A stretch of 64,000 nucleotides of DNA from Alysiella sp. (GCF_030525755.1 NZ_JAUNEC010000002.1:55716-119715), one strand, 5' to 3'; numbered from the stretch's first letter, positions 28,584-38,962 are shown. Notes: generated by a model from the sequence alone, not told the origin. Numbers and translations: made by a program.

Positions 28584-29588
28584 ATGACTACTGCTGCACT
28601 ACGTCCTATCGCATTGCGCCGCAAAATCACACCTGCGCCACATCCCACCGCCCAATATTGGCGTAAATGCCAAGTTGAAGAGCTGTTTGATTTGCCTTTT
28701 CTTGACCTGATTTTTCAGGCAGCCCAAGTACACAGGGAAAATTTTGACTCTCAACGCATTCAGCTTTCTACTTTACTGTCTGTAAAAACAGGCGGTTGTT
28801 CGGAGGATTGCGAATATTGTCCACAATCGGCGCATTACCAAACAGGCGTACAAAAGTCTGCATTATTGGAAGTGGAAGAAGTGGTCAAAATGGCGAAAAT
28901 TGCCAAAGAACGCGGTGCATCGCGTTTTTGTATGGGTGCTGCTTGGCGTGGTCCTAAGCCGAATGACATCAAAGTGGTGGCAGAAATGATACGCGCTGTG
29001 AAAGCTGAAGGTTTGGAAACTTGTGGCACATTCGGCTTGTTGGAAGAGGGCATGGCAGAAGATTTGCAACAAGCAGGTTTGGATTATTACAACCACAATT
29101 TGGACACCGACCCCGACCGCTATAACGACATCATTCACACACGCCGTCATGAAGACCGCATGGATACGTTGGGCAAAGTGCGCAGAGCAGGCATGAAAAT
29201 TTGTTGTGGTGGCATTGTGGGCATGAATGAAACACGCCCTGAACGTGCGGGTTTAATTACCAGTCTTGCTAATCTTGACCCACAACCTGAAAGTGTGCCA
29301 ATTAATCAGTTGGTGAAAATTGAAGGCACGCCATTGGAAAATGCTGAAGATTTGGATTGGACGGAGTTTGTCCGAACGATTGCGGTGGCACGGATTACCA
29401 TGCCACAAAGTTATGTGCGTTTGAGTGCAGGGCGAAAAGGCATGAGTGAAGCGGTGCAAGCGATGTGTTTTTTGGCTGGTGCAAACTCAATTTTTTACGG
29501 TGATACGCTTTTGACTTCGCCTAATCCTGCCGAAGATGGCGACCGTTTGTTGATGGCAAAATTGGATTTGCTGCCTGAGAATGCGTGA
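28584..29588 (+). CDS. bioB: Biotin synthase
   Basis: Radical SAM enzyme that inserts sulfur into dethiobiotin. 334 residues from ATG 28584, preceded by TAAGGAATTTGAC. The radical SAM cluster cysteines are C72, C76 and C79 (CSEDCEYC). The second-cluster and substrate segments [23 protein letters not shown] and [12 protein letters not shown] are intact. The frame open from 28530 includes an unlikely leader. No other bio gene is adjacent, so bioB stands alone here. A DUS hairpin follows. Confidence 0.98.
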   Translation: MTTAALRPIALRRKITPAPHPTAQYWRKCQVEELFDLPFLDLIFQAAQVHRENFDSQRIQLSTLLSVKTGGCSEDCEYCPQSAHYQTGVQKSALLEVEEVVKMAKIAKERGASRFCMGAAWRGPKPNDIKVVAEMIRAVKAEGLETCGTFGLLEEGMAEDLQQAGLDYYNHNLDTDPDRYNDIIHTRRHEDRMDTLGKVRRAGMKICCGGIVGMNETRPERAGLITSLANLDPQPESVPINQLVKIEGTPLENAEDLDWTEFVRTIAVARITMPQSYVRLSAGRKGMSEAVQAMCFLAGANSIFYGDTLLTSPNPAEDGDRLLMAKLDLLPENA

Positions 29589-29600
29589 TTTTGGCGTGGA

Positions 29601-29642
29601 ACAGGCTGTCTGAAAACACAAAATGGCTTTCAGGCAGCCTGT
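29601..29642 (+). terminator. DUS hairpin terminator of bioB
   Basis: ACAGGCTGTCTGAAA pairs, with one mismatch, with TTTCAGGCAGCCTGT; followed by AATTTTTA. Confidence 0.7.
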
Positions 29643-29670
29643 AATTTTTACTAAACCCCAGATTTGAGTA

Positions 29671-29700
29671 TCGTAGGGTGGGTGCTTGCACCCACCATTT
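29671..29700. repeat. GTAGGGTG...CACCC inverted repeat
   Basis: GGGTGGGTGCTTGCACCCACC is a near-perfect hairpin preceded by TCGTA. Related copies occur near 23250, 33860 and 51406. Confidence 0.5.
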
Positions 29701-29712
29701 ATGCAAATCATT

Positions 29713-29817
29713 TATAGTGAATTCAATTTAAACCAGTACAGCGGTTGAGAGCTTCCTTATGTACTAGGGTGTACATGGCGGTTGTTGTTGTCTCAATTGC
29801 ATTTATTGGAAACGACA
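29713..29817. mobile_element. Correia-like element (copy closest to neisserial Correia)
   Basis: Starts TATAGTGAATTCAATTTAAA and CCAGTACAGCGGTTG. This is strikingly like the Correia repeat ends of Neisseria (TATAGTGGATTAAATTTAAA...CCAGTACGGCGTTG, from memory). The right side 'ctcaattgcatttattgg' is the degraded inverted end. About 105 bp, the size of the short Correia class. Non-coding, between bioB and ribA. Confidence 0.65.
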
Positions 29818-29837
29818 GTTAATCCATACTGACTGCT

Positions 29838-30437
29838 TTATTCTGACATCATGTGATGCAATTTTTCTGCTTTTGTATCCAAATAAGCCTGATTTTCAGG
29901 ATTATTGCCCACATGTAAGGGCAAACGCGCTGCCACATTGATGCCGCAATCACGCAAAGTTTGGATTTTTTCAGGATTATTGGTTAAAAGTTTGACACTT
30001 TTTACCCCCAAATGTTCATAAATGTATTTGGCAATGCTGAAATCTCGAGCATCAATCGGTAAATCCAGTGCCAAATTGGCCTCAACCGTGTCCATACCTT
30101 GGTCTTGTAAAGCGTAGGCACGGATTTTGTTAATCAGACCGATGCCGCGCCCTTCTTGGCGTAAATACACAATTACGCCACGACCTTCATTTTGCACGGC
30201 TTTCATTGCGGCTTGTAACTGTGGCCCACAATCGCATTTTTGTGAAAACAAGGCATCGCCCGTTAAACATTCGGAATGAATACGCGACAAAACGGGTTCG
30301 CTGCCTGAAACATCGCCCATTAATAAAGCGATGTGTTCTTGACCTGTGCGTGTGTCTTCAAAACCGTGCATGCGAAATACGCCGTATTCAGTAGGCAAAC
30401 GGCAAGAAGTTAAGTGTGTAATGGGATTGTTGTTCAT
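29838..30437 (-). CDS. ribA: GTP cyclohydrolase II
   Basis: First step of riboflavin synthesis: it opens GTP to the pyrimidine precursor, using zinc. 199 residues, so a stand-alone RibA without a RibB domain. The zinc ligands are C57, C68 and C70 ([14 protein letters not shown]). [18 protein letters not shown] and LLTNNPEKI are the substrate and catalytic segments. No FMN riboswitch is recognisable in the short 69-bp upstream gap. Confidence 0.97.
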   Translation of the reverse strand: MNNNPITHLTSCRLPTEYGVFRMHGFEDTRTGQEHIALLMGDVSGSEPVLSRIHSECLTGDALFSQKCDCGPQLQAAMKAVQNEGRGVIVYLRQEGRGIGLINKIRAYALQDQGMDTVEANLALDLPIDARDFSIAKYIYEHLGVKSVKLLTNNPEKIQTLRDCGINVAARLPLHVGNNPENQAYLDTKAEKLHHMMSE

Positions 30438-30506
30438 GTTTTCTTGTTCATCAGCATATTCAAAACCTGTATTTAGCGGTTAGTTAGAAGACACAGGTTC
30501 TCTAAT

Positions 30507-31136
30507 TTAATGTTCATCTGGATTGGGACGCGGCAACCATTGTTGCACCGCTTCGGTTAAGGCTAAAGCCAAACCAACCCAAACGGCTTGTTGTGCTAAA
30601 CTGAATGGGGTATGGTGTTCCACATGCAATACACCATACAATCGACCATCGCCATGACACAAAGGTAGCGACATTTGTGCCACTGTATGCACATTTTCTG
30701 CACCAAATAAATCGCCATTTTTCAGCCATTTAGCGGTGTCATCAACCACATTTGCCCAACCCGTTTGCGCGCTGCGTGCTGCCAAATGGTGTTGTGCGTT
30801 TTCGTCATCAATGGACAAAGTATGCGCCAAAGGTAAGCCTTGCTGCGCCACACACACCAGCACATTGTTTTCAGGCAGCAAAACATAAACAGCTGCACTT
30901 TGCATTTTTTCACGACTGTATACCGAATCCAACGCCATAAAAATGCGTTTGCTTTGTGTTTCGGCTTCGGGCTGTGCCAACAAAGTTTCAGGCAGCCATT
31001 CGGGAAACAAAATGGCGCGCTCAATGTGTGCCTGACCTTGCTGCATGACGGTTTGTGCCGCAGCATATGCCACCGCTGTTTCATCGGCATTCAAACGTAA
31101 GGCTTGGGTATTTAAATAATCGGGTATCACATTCAT
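30507..31136 (-). CDS. GAF-domain-like cytoplasmic protein
   Basis: 209 residues with no signal peptide or membrane segment. The middle and end have a GAF-type pattern: MQSAAVYVLLPENNVLVCVA, a loop, then QMSLPLCHGDGRLYGVLHVE and a terminal helix. GAF domains bind small molecules or sense redox state. There is no output domain, so the role is unknown. It sits between ribA and a small periplasmic protein on the same strand, 34 bp after the latter. Confidence 0.65.
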   Translation of the reverse strand: MNVIPDYLNTQALRLNADETAVAYAAAQTVMQQGQAHIERAILFPEWLPETLLAQPEAETQSKRIFMALDSVYSREKMQSAAVYVLLPENNVLVCVAQQGLPLAHTLSIDDENAQHHLAARSAQTGWANVVDDTAKWLKNGDLFGAENVHTVAQMSLPLCHGDGRLYGVLHVEHHTPFSLAQQAVWVGLALALTEAVQQWLPRPNPDEH

Positions 31137-31170
31137 CTTGTGTTTAATTTGGTTTCAGGCAGCCTGGAAA

Positions 31171-31521
31171 TCAACGCAATAAGTAACGGCGGGCTTTTTC
31201 GCGCAATTCAATCAATTTTGCTCTGTCATGGCATGCGCTGTCATCGTGGGTTCGGCTGACTACCTGATTGGTTTCATGGTCGACTTCCACTTCAAACAGT
31301 AGGCAACCACGCAAAATGTCTACGTCCCAATTGTTCCAGTCGCGGTCTGTGGATACCACCTGTCCGCCACCTGTAGCGGTTTTGGCAATGCGTACCGCAC
31401 GTTGCTCTTCGGGATTGCGCGGCTGGCGTTTGGGTGCTTCATCATCTTGTGCGTACGCATTGAGGCTGCCTGAAAACAAGCAAGCCAATAAAGCAATGGA
31501 TACCAATGGATTGGTTTTCAT
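31171..31521 (-). CDS. Small exported protein of unknown function
   Basis: 116 residues from ATG 31521, preceded by AAAGGACAGAAC. A Sec signal peptide runs to about residue 22 (ACLFSGSLNAYA), and its FSGSL part is encoded by a DUS. The mature part is charged, with two Cys (RGCLLFEVEV and DSACHDRA) that could form a periplasmic disulfide, and the segment EVEVDHETNQVVSRT recalls PepSY-like strands. I do not recognise the family. Confidence 0.7.
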   Translation of the reverse strand: MKTNPLVSIALLACLFSGSLNAYAQDDEAPKRQPRNPEEQRAVRIAKTATGGGQVVSTDRDWNNWDVDILRGCLLFEVEVDHETNQVVSRTHDDSACHDRAKLIELREKARRYLLR

Positions 31522-31645
31522 GTTCTGTCCTTTGTCATACAAGGTTGAAAGCCCATGTTGAGTATTATTATACTCTATTGAAATATTTCTTTAAATTGGT
31601 TTTAGCAATGTTTACGTATTTTGTGGTTCCAGGCTGTCTGAAAGC

Positions 31646-32683
<1,038 letters not shown>

Positions 32684-32736
32684 TCATTTCAGCGACAATA
32701 GGCTGCCTGAAAAGTGGACTTTAGAACTTGTTTGCA

Positions 32737-33789
32737 TCAAGTTTTGACGATGAACGATGGGTTTTCAGGCAGCCATACAGGTTCAGGTGATAAGTGTATG
32801 CCAAAACGTTGTTGAACCGCATGGCAAATGTGTGATGACAATGCCAATACATCATCTGCCGTTGCACCACCACAGTTGATGAGTACCAAAGCTTGCTTAT
32901 CGTGTACGGCGGCATTGCCGATGCGGTATCCTTTCAGGCAGCATTGTTCAATCAGCCAAGCAGCTGCCAGTTTTATGTTGCCATTGTCTTGGGGATAATG
33001 TGGTGCATTGGGGTATTGTGCCAATAATGCGGCTGCAGTTTGGGCGGAAACAATCGGGTTTTTGTAAAAACTGCCCACATTGCCTTGGACTGCAGGGTCG
33101 GGCAATTTTTCACGGCGGATTTGGCACACGGCAGCCGAAACATCTTGTGCGGTGGGTTTGCGATTGCCACACATTTGGGTAATTACAGCTTCTAAATCAC
33201 CATAACGTAAATTGGGCGTGAACACTTCGTCCAGCAGGAAACGCACGGCCGTGATGACGTAACGCCCTTTGCCAGTTTGTTTAAATAGGCTATCGCGGTA
33301 GGCGAATTGACAATCGGCATTGGAAAATACCACAAATTCTTGTGTTTCCAAATCAAAACAGCGTACAGATTCAATGCGTTCTTTTACTTCCACACCATAC
33401 GCACCAATATTTTGTACGGGCGATGCACCCACTGTGCCAGGAATCAAACTTAAATTTTCCAAGCCATACGCGCCAATTGCCAAAGTGTACAACACCCATT
33501 CGTGCCACACTTCGCCTGCCTGTACTTCCAACAGAACTTTGCCATTGGCACGGCTGATTTCGCGTATACCTTTGTTGTTTAAACGAATGACCAAGTGGGG
33601 ATAATCGCGTAACAAAACCACATTGCTGCCACCGCCCAACCACAAAACTTTATGTTGCTGAAATTCAGGCAGCTTGATGATGTCAAACAACTGTGTTTCA
33701 TCGGTCAATTCGCCATAAAAAGCAGCTTTGGCGGGCAAGCCGAAAGTGGTATGGGCTTGGAGGGAAACGTTTTTGTGTAAAGTAAGCAT
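32737..33789 (-). CDS. murB: UDP-N-acetylenolpyruvoylglucosamine reductase
   Basis: FAD/NADPH enzyme that completes UDP-MurNAc for peptidoglycan. 350 residues, type I like E. coli MurB. The FAD segment LWLGGGSNVVLL (about 50-61), SLIPGTVGASPVQNIGAYGVE, the YRDSLFK Tyr-loop and the catalytic-Ser motif NVGSFYKNP are intact. It reads toward hemB with 83 bp between them. The C-terminal codons lie within a DUS. Confidence 0.97.
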   Translation of the reverse strand: MLTLHKNVSLQAHTTFGLPAKAAFYGELTDETQLFDIIKLPEFQQHKVLWLGGGSNVVLLRDYPHLVIRLNNKGIREISRANGKVLLEVQAGEVWHEWVLYTLAIGAYGLENLSLIPGTVGASPVQNIGAYGVEVKERIESVRCFDLETQEFVVFSNADCQFAYRDSLFKQTGKGRYVITAVRFLLDEVFTPNLRYGDLEAVITQMCGNRKPTAQDVSAAVCQIRREKLPDPAVQGNVGSFYKNPIVSAQTAAALLAQYPNAPHYPQDNGNIKLAAAWLIEQCCLKGYRIGNAAVHDKQALVLINCGGATADDVLALSSHICHAVQQRFGIHLSPEPVWLPENPSFIVKT

Positions 33790-33898
33790 GGTTAAAACAT
33801 CTGTATGAACGTGTGTTCAAGAATGAGAAAATTGAAAATACCATGAACACCAAGTTTTGCGTAGGGTGGGGCGTGCATCACTTTTCAGGCAGCCTGTA

Positions 33899-35275
33899 TC
33901 ATAAACCGCGATGATGTACTACCCATTTGCTGCATTTTTCCAAATACCAAAGCAAGGCTGTGGCGGCGCAAGCCAAGGACAAAACGAGTGCAGTCCAAAA
34001 ACCATAAATGCCCATGTTCAAGTAAAAGGCAAAAACATAACCTGGTAGTAAACCCAAAAGCCAAAAGGCAATGGCATGAATCAACATGGGTATGCGCGTG
34101 ATTTTGTAGCCGCGTAGGGCATAAGACGATATACATTGTGTAAAATCAAAGAATTGGAATACGGCCGAGAAAAACAGTAGCGATGATGCCAAAGCAATAA
34201 CCGCTGCGTCGGAAGTGTAAAGTCCAATCAAAGGATAGCGCAACAGCAATAAAACACTCACGGTCAATAAAGCGAACAATAAGCCCAATGCCACCGCCGT
34301 GCCTGAAATGTAACGGGCGCGGGCAAATTGTCTGCGTCCCAAAGAAAAACCGATGCGTACAGTTGCCGCTGCGCCCAAGGATTGCGGAATCATGTACACC
34401 ACGCTGCTTAAACTGATGACGATTTGTTGTGCCGAAACGGTGTCTGTACCAAATGGTGTAATCAGCCAAACAATGGACGTGAATAAACTGGCTTCCAGAA
34501 AATACGATAAACCAATGGGCCAACCCAGTTGCCAAATTTGTTTTTGGGTGTGCCAATCAGGCAGACACCAACGAATGCCCAAGCCAAATGGTTTTAAATC
34601 TTTGTGGGACAACACATAAGCCGCCAACGCGCCTGCGTTAAACACAAACACCAGCAAAGTGGCAAAACCACAACCCGCTCCTCCCATTTCAGGCAGTCCG
34701 AATTTGCCATACACAAACACATAATTAAGTGGCACATTCAAGAGCAAAGCTGCCCAACTGACCCACATAATCGGCTTGGGGCGATTGAGACTGGACGCAT
34801 AAGCGTGTAACGCACGGTGTAGCATGGCAGCAGGCATCGCTAAAGCGGTATAAATAATGTAATCGCCCAACATGGTTTCAATTTTGGGCGTAAAATTCAC
34901 ATAGTTTTTCAAGGGCGACACCGCAGCCAGCATCAACAACATGCCCACCAAGCCCAACAAAAAACCAAACCACAAACCTTGTCTCCCCATTTCGCCCACT
35001 TCTGTGGTTTTGCCTGCGCCATACATTTGTGCGATAAGGGGATTGAGTGCGGTCATTATGCCAATAAACGTAACGTAAATGGTGGCAAATAGGGCGCTGC
35101 CCAAAGCAACAGCGGTTAAATCGTCTTTACCTGCGCCACCAGCCATTGTGGCGTCCACCACGCCTATGCCCACGCCTGCAATGGAAGCGAGCATCATGGG
35201 CAAAGCCAACCGCCAAAGCTGCTTGGCTTCTGTTAGAAAATTAGAAAAGGGATAGCGCGTGATGTCCAAAATCAT
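33899..35275 (-). CDS. MATE-family efflux transporter (NorM-like)
   Basis: 458 residues from ATG 35275, twelve hydrophobic segments in two MatE halves. It exports cationic drugs or metabolites in exchange for Na+ or H+. Typical segments are LALPMMLASIAGVGIGVVDA, MTALNPLIAQMYGAG, and SYALRGYKITRIPMLIHAIA in the second half. A longer frame to 35374 crosses a palindromic DUS (35286-35300) lying 11 bp before the ATG. NorM is the likely orthologue group, but MATE substrates cannot be read from sequence. Confidence 0.92.
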   Translation of the reverse strand: MILDITRYPFSNFLTEAKQLWRLALPMMLASIAGVGIGVVDATMAGGAGKDDLTAVALGSALFATIYVTFIGIMTALNPLIAQMYGAGKTTEVGEMGRQGLWFGFLLGLVGMLLMLAAVSPLKNYVNFTPKIETMLGDYIIYTALAMPAAMLHRALHAYASSLNRPKPIMWVSWAALLLNVPLNYVFVYGKFGLPEMGGAGCGFATLLVFVFNAGALAAYVLSHKDLKPFGLGIRWCLPDWHTQKQIWQLGWPIGLSYFLEASLFTSIVWLITPFGTDTVSAQQIVISLSSVVYMIPQSLGAAATVRIGFSLGRRQFARARYISGTAVALGLLFALLTVSVLLLLRYPLIGLYTSDAAVIALASSLLFFSAVFQFFDFTQCISSYALRGYKITRIPMLIHAIAFWLLGLLPGYVFAFYLNMGIYGFWTALVLSLACAATALLWYLEKCSKWVVHHRGL

Positions 35276-35380
35276 GATGCGGTCTTTCAGGCAGCCTGAA
35301 ACACAAAATGTGCTATTGTACCGCAAAGCATAACGATAAAATAAGGGAAATGGGACATTTCTCAATCTGAACATTATTAA

Positions 35381-35483
35381 AGTCGCAAAATTGAAAAAGT
35401 ACTACGGCACTGTCTATGCCTTTATGTACGATTTGTACGGGACGCTCATGGTCGCCTTACATTGCTTTTTCGCTTCTGCGACT
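35381..35483. mobile_element. Correia-like element, complete 103-bp copy
   Basis: Ends AGTCGCAAAATTGAAAAAGT and CTTTTTCGCTTCTGCGACT are inverted repeats. The core contains 'actacggcactgtct' and 'ggacgctcatggtcgcctta'. The same element lies inverted at 51532-51638, so this pair defines the family. Non-coding, between the MATE and TSUP genes. Confidence 0.7.
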
Positions 35484-35511
35484 GTAAAACACCAATAACC
35501 GATTACCCAAC

Positions 35512-35542
35512 AGGCTGCCTGAAAACGGGTTTCAGGCAGCCT
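35512..35542. terminator. DUS hairpin upstream of the TSUP gene
   Basis: AGGCTGCCTGAAA / TTTCAGGCAGCCT with a 5-base loop, 36 bp before the start codon. Probably insulates from upstream transcription. Confidence 0.5.
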
Positions 35543-35577
35543 ACCACTTTGATGATGACCTCAATATAACCGAAATC

Positions 35578-36348
35578 ATGGATACTTTTTCTCTGTTTTT
35601 GCTGCTGCTCACAGGTTTTGCTGCAGGTTTGATGGACGCGGCTGTGGGTGGCGGAGGCTTATTGCAAATTCCTGCTTTATTTGGCATTTTACCTGTACAA
35701 ACACCGATTGCATCGGTTTTGGGCATCAATAAAACCGCTTCATTTTTTGGCACGCTCAATGCCGCCGCACAATTTGCACGCAAAATCCGTTTGCCTTGGA
35801 AAATGTTGCTGCCTGCGGCGTTGTGTGCGTTTGTGGCATCGTATTTTGGGGCGATGTTGGCAGCAAAAGTGCCTGTGCAATACATGAAACCTGCGATGTT
35901 GCTCATCATGATTGTGATGTGTGTTTACACATTCATGAAAAAAGACTTGGGACAATCCGTGCGTCAAAGCAACTTAACACGGCGTGAATACGTTACAGGC
36001 ATTGCAGCGGGTGCGATAATTGGTTTGTATGATGGGATTTTTGGACCCGGAACAGGCAGTTTGTTGGCATTTGTGTTTGTGCGCTTTTTTGCCTACGATT
36101 TTTTAACTGCCACCGCTTCGGCAAAAGTCATTAATTTAACCACCAATTTGGCAGCATTGAGTTTTTTTGTGCCAAATGGACACATTATTTGGGCTTGGGC
36201 GATACCTTTGGCGATTGCTAATTTTTGTGGTGGATTTGTCGGTTCACAACTGGCAATCAAAGGTGGTACACGCTTTTTGCGTGTGGGTTTTATGGTTTTG
36301 CTGTGTGTATTGATTGGCAAATTTGGCTGGGACATTTGGGCTGCCTGA
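35578..36348 (+). CDS. TauE/SafE-family (TSUP) permease
   Basis: 256-residue membrane protein with about eight hydrophobic segments. The duplicated family motif is seen as GLMDAAVGGGGLLQIPAL (about 18-35) and GLYDGIFGPGTGSLLAF (about 150-166). TSUP proteins move sulfite, sulfoacetate or other small anions. The stop codon TGA lies inside a DUS (W-A-A-stop encoded by TGGGCTGCCTGA), so the DUS writes the last residues. Confidence 0.92.
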   Translation: MDTFSLFLLLLTGFAAGLMDAAVGGGGLLQIPALFGILPVQTPIASVLGINKTASFFGTLNAAAQFARKIRLPWKMLLPAALCAFVASYFGAMLAAKVPVQYMKPAMLLIMIVMCVYTFMKKDLGQSVRQSNLTRREYVTGIAAGAIIGLYDGIFGPGTGSLLAFVFVRFFAYDFLTATASAKVINLTTNLAALSFFVPNGHIIWAWAIPLAIANFCGGFVGSQLAIKGGTRFLRVGFMVLLCVLIGKFGWDIWAA

Positions 36349-36366
36349 AAACTTTCAGGCAGCCTT
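36339..36366. terminator. DUS hairpin between TSUP gene and FAD oxidase
   Basis: GGCTGCCTGAAA and TTTCAGGCAGCC around a short loop, overlapping the TSUP stop codon; serves both convergent genes. Confidence 0.7.
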
Positions 36367-36379
36367 TATCACATTTAAA

Positions 36380-37768
36380 TCACGCATTTTCAGGCAGCAA
36401 TTTATTGGGATTGAATAAATTCAGTGGGTCAAATTGGTTTTTAATTGCGCGCATCAGATTTAATTCAGATTTGCTGCGAACAGCAGGCAGCCAATGATTT
36501 TTCAGGCAGCCTATGCCGTGTTCGGCAGCAATCGTGCCATGATGAGCCAAAACGTGCCGATAAACCACTTCATTTACGGCATTCTCTTGTTGATAAACAT
36601 CGGTGCTGGTGTCGGGCAAAAAAACATTGTAGTGCAAGGAACCATCACCCAGATGACCAAATACCACAGTTTGTACATCTGCAAACTGTTGCATCAAGGC
36701 GTTTTGACACGCCTTCACAAAAGCGGCTGTTTGGGCAATCGGTAAGGCAATATCATGTTTGATGCTGACACCCAAATGTCGTTGTGCGGCAGAAATGTTT
36801 TCACGCAAAGTCCATAGGTTTTGCCGCTCTTGCTCCGATTGCGCCAAAATGCTGTGATGAAATCCGTGTTCATATAAAAAATCGCCCAAGCATTCCGATA
36901 AAGGTTGTTGGGGTAAACTGTCGCTTAATTCCAATAGAATATGCCATTCGGCATTTTCGGGCTCAGGCAGCTTGCTGAATTGAGCCGATAAATGCAGCGC
37001 AAAATGGCTGATGAGTTCAAAACTGCTGAGTCGTTCCGCAAAATGGTTTCGCACCAGAGACAACAAACGCATGGCTTCATCAATGCTGCTTATGCCAATC
37101 CATGCGGTTGCGTTGCTGCGTGTTGGGGCAAACAGTTTCAATGTTGCGGCAGTAATGATGCCCAAAGTGCCTTCGCTACCGATAAACAGGTGTTTCAAAT
37201 CATAGCCTGTGGTGTTTTTGTGCAAAGGCGTAAGCTGGGAAATCAGTTGCCCATCAGGTAAAACCACTTCTAAACCCAATACCAAATCACGCATGGTGCC
37301 ATAACGTACCACATTTAAACCACCTGCATTACAGGCAATATTGCCACCAATTTGGCAACTGCCTTCGCTGGCTAAACTCAATGGAAAGTAAAAACCTACT
37401 TGCTCGGCTGCTGCCTGAATGTGCTGCAAAATACAACCTGCTTCTACCGTAATGGCTTGGTCAGCATGATGAAACTGACGAATGCGATTGAGTTTGCTTA
37501 AATTGATGATGATGGCATCTTGCGCGTAACTGCCACCTACCAAACCTGTGTTGCCACCTTGTGGTACAATCGGTAAGCGTTGTTCTTGACAAAAACGAAC
37601 AAGTGATTGAACTTGTTCTGTATTTTCTGGCATCACCACCAGGCTGTTATTGCTGTAATAGCGGTGGCGTTGGTCCAATAAGAAAGGGGTATCATCGCCA
37701 ATACTAACGATGTTGTGGGCTGGCAATAATGTGGCGATTTGGGTGCGTAAAGTGTGCGTAACAGACAT
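36380..37768 (-). CDS. FAD-linked oxidase (D-2-hydroxyacid dehydrogenase type)
   Basis: 462 residues from ATG 37768. The N-terminal FAD_binding_4 domain has VPQGGNTGLVGGS (about 76-88) and SEGSCQIGGNIACNAGG (about 132-148). The C-terminal FAD-oxidase domain ends with the EHGIGCLKNHWLP motif. It belongs with D-lactate, D-2-hydroxyglutarate and glycolate (GlcD) dehydrogenases, which feed electrons to the respiratory chain. The exact substrate is not determinable. The TSUP gene is convergent; rpmG lies upstream on the same strand beyond a terminator. Confidence 0.88.
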   Translation of the reverse strand: MSVTHTLRTQIATLLPAHNIVSIGDDTPFLLDQRHRYYSNNSLVVMPENTEQVQSLVRFCQEQRLPIVPQGGNTGLVGGSYAQDAIIINLSKLNRIRQFHHADQAITVEAGCILQHIQAAAEQVGFYFPLSLASEGSCQIGGNIACNAGGLNVVRYGTMRDLVLGLEVVLPDGQLISQLTPLHKNTTGYDLKHLFIGSEGTLGIITAATLKLFAPTRSNATAWIGISSIDEAMRLLSLVRNHFAERLSSFELISHFALHLSAQFSKLPEPENAEWHILLELSDSLPQQPLSECLGDFLYEHGFHHSILAQSEQERQNLWTLRENISAAQRHLGVSIKHDIALPIAQTAAFVKACQNALMQQFADVQTVVFGHLGDGSLHYNVFLPDTSTDVYQQENAVNEVVYRHVLAHHGTIAAEHGIGCLKNHWLPAVRSKSELNLMRAIKNQFDPLNLFNPNKLLPENA

Positions 37769-37794
37769 GATGAATTCAAGACAATATGAAAAAG

Positions 37795-37826
37795 AAAAAA
37801 GCCTTTGCGACAACAAAGGCTTTTTT
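37795..37826 (-). terminator. Terminator of rpmB-rpmG
   Basis: AAAAAAGCCTTTG / CAAAGGCTTTTTT with a 6-base loop, 10 bp beyond rpmG. It sits just upstream of the FAD oxidase start. Confidence 0.85.
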
Positions 37827-37835
37827 GAAACCGCA

Positions 37836-37991
37836 TTATTTCAACTTGGTTTCTTTGTAAATTACATGCTTACGAGCAACTGGGTCAAATTTTTTGATTT
37901 CCATTTTGCCAGGCATGGTGCGTTTATTTTTGGTTGTGGTATAAAAATGACCTGTACCAGCAGATGATTCCAATTTGATTTTATCGCGCAT
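37836..37991 (-). CDS. rpmG: 50S ribosomal protein L33
   Basis: 51 residues read directly from the sequence: [19 protein letters not shown] followed by [19 protein letters not shown] and a basic C-terminus ending KETKLK. No CxxC zinc motif, so it is the C-minus form. It begins 15 bp after rpmB with AAAGGAAAAC before the ATG. rpmB-rpmG is a conserved pair. Confidence 0.98.
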   Translation of the reverse strand: MRDKIKLESSAGTGHFYTTTKNKRTMPGKMEIKKFDPVARKHVIYKETKLK

Positions 37992-38006
37992 GATGTTTTC
38001 CTTTCA

Positions 38007-38243
38007 TTAAACGGCTTCGCCACGCGCACGCAATTCAGCCAAAACAGCATCAATGCCATTTTTGTCAATGGTACGCAAAGCAGCGTTAGATAAACGGAGG
38101 CGAACCCAACGGTTTTCACTCTCTACCCAGAAACGGCGTGATTGCAGATTAGGCAAAAAACGGCGTTTGGTTTTGTTGTTGGCATGGGATACATTGTTGC
38201 CAGACATCGGGCGTTTGCCAGTAATTTTGCAAACTTTTGCCAT
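38007..38243 (-). CDS. rpmB: 50S ribosomal protein L28
   Basis: 78 residues: [20 protein letters not shown], then [20 protein letters not shown] and a C-terminal helix, all family-typical and without zinc cysteines. ATG preceded by TTTGGAGACCAATC. First gene of the rpmB-rpmG operon, with a promoter at 38409-38437 and a long leader that can fold (38313-38365). Confidence 0.98.
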   Translation of the reverse strand: MAKVCKITGKRPMSGNNVSHANNKTKRRFLPNLQSRRFWVESENRWVRLRLSNAALRTIDKNGIDAVLAELRARGEAV

Positions 38244-38312
38244 GATTGGTCTCCAAACTTAAAATTTTAAAATGGTTGATAATGGTATGTGCTTGGATTT
38301 CATTCAGCACAT

Positions 38313-38365
38313 AAAGGGGCAATCCTTACAATGACTTACCATAATTTCAAGGCGGATTGCCCTTT
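38313..38365 (-). promoter_or_regulatory. Structured leader hairpin of rpmB-rpmG
   Basis: In the predicted 5' leader, AAAGGGCAATCC and GGATTGCCCCTTT form a 12-bp stem (one bulge) around a 28-base loop, 70-120 nt before the rpmB start. It may be an autoregulatory ribosomal-protein leader; no known leader class was recognised. Confidence 0.5.
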
Positions 38366-38408
38366 GAAATATCCTGTCAGCAAACGGATTTGCCTGCGAA
38401 AACGAGAC

Positions 38409-38437
38409 ATTATACAAGGTTTGTCTTTGTTGGGCAA
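38409..38437 (-). promoter_or_regulatory. Sigma-70 promoter of rpmB-rpmG
   Basis: Minus strand TTGCCC (38432-38437), 17-bp spacer, perfect TATAAT (38409-38414). Predicted start near 38402 gives a leader of about 160 nt. Confidence 0.75.
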
Positions 38438-38488
38438 AGGTTTTTTTAATTGGCATATTTGTTTCAGGCAGCCAGCATGTGTATTGGC

Positions 38489-38962
38489 TTATTTTTCCCA
38501 GCTTCCATAAGGGTGTTTGCTTAAATAAGCATTGGTAAAACGCCCATCGTGGGTAATTTCTTTACCCAACCAATCTGGATAGGGAAAATCTGCGTTTTCA
38601 TTGGGTAATTCTAATTCAGCAACAATCAAAGGGGCATTGCTGCCTGAAAATTCGTCTATTTCAAAAATAAACCCATCTATTTCAACATGGTAACGGTATT
38701 TTTCCACCTGAAACGGACACAATGTTTGCAACATCATTTTGGCATCGGCAAGTGGAATTTCGTATTCAAATTCGCTGCGGCTGATATCGGAAAGATAGCC
38801 TTTGAGTGTTAAATAAGCGCGTTGCTCTACAATGCGAACACGAATGGTGCATTCTTTTTCTACACTGATATAGCCTTGATACAGAATTTGTGGTGTACTG
38901 GCAATGGCACGCCAATTATCGTTTTTCAGTAAAAAACGGCGTTCTATTTCAATGTGGGACAT
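38489..38962 (-). CDS. CYTH-domain protein (triphosphate-binding)
   Basis: 157 residues forming one CYTH (triphosphate tunnel metalloenzyme) domain. The opening IEIERRFLL is the ExExK-type motif with Arg-Arg in the basic position. RVRIVEQRAYLTLKG and EIDEFSG are further charged tunnel strands. Small bacterial members hydrolyse tripolyphosphate or similar triphosphates; adenylate cyclase activity occurs in some. The specific reaction is inferred from the fold only. hemJ is just upstream on the same strand (19 bp). Confidence 0.88.
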   Translation of the reverse strand: MSHIEIERRFLLKNDNWRAIASTPQILYQGYISVEKECTIRVRIVEQRAYLTLKGYLSDISRSEFEYEIPLADAKMMLQTLCPFQVEKYRYHVEIDGFIFEIDEFSGSNAPLIVAELELPNENADFPYPDWLGKEITHDGRFTNAYLSKHPYGSWEK

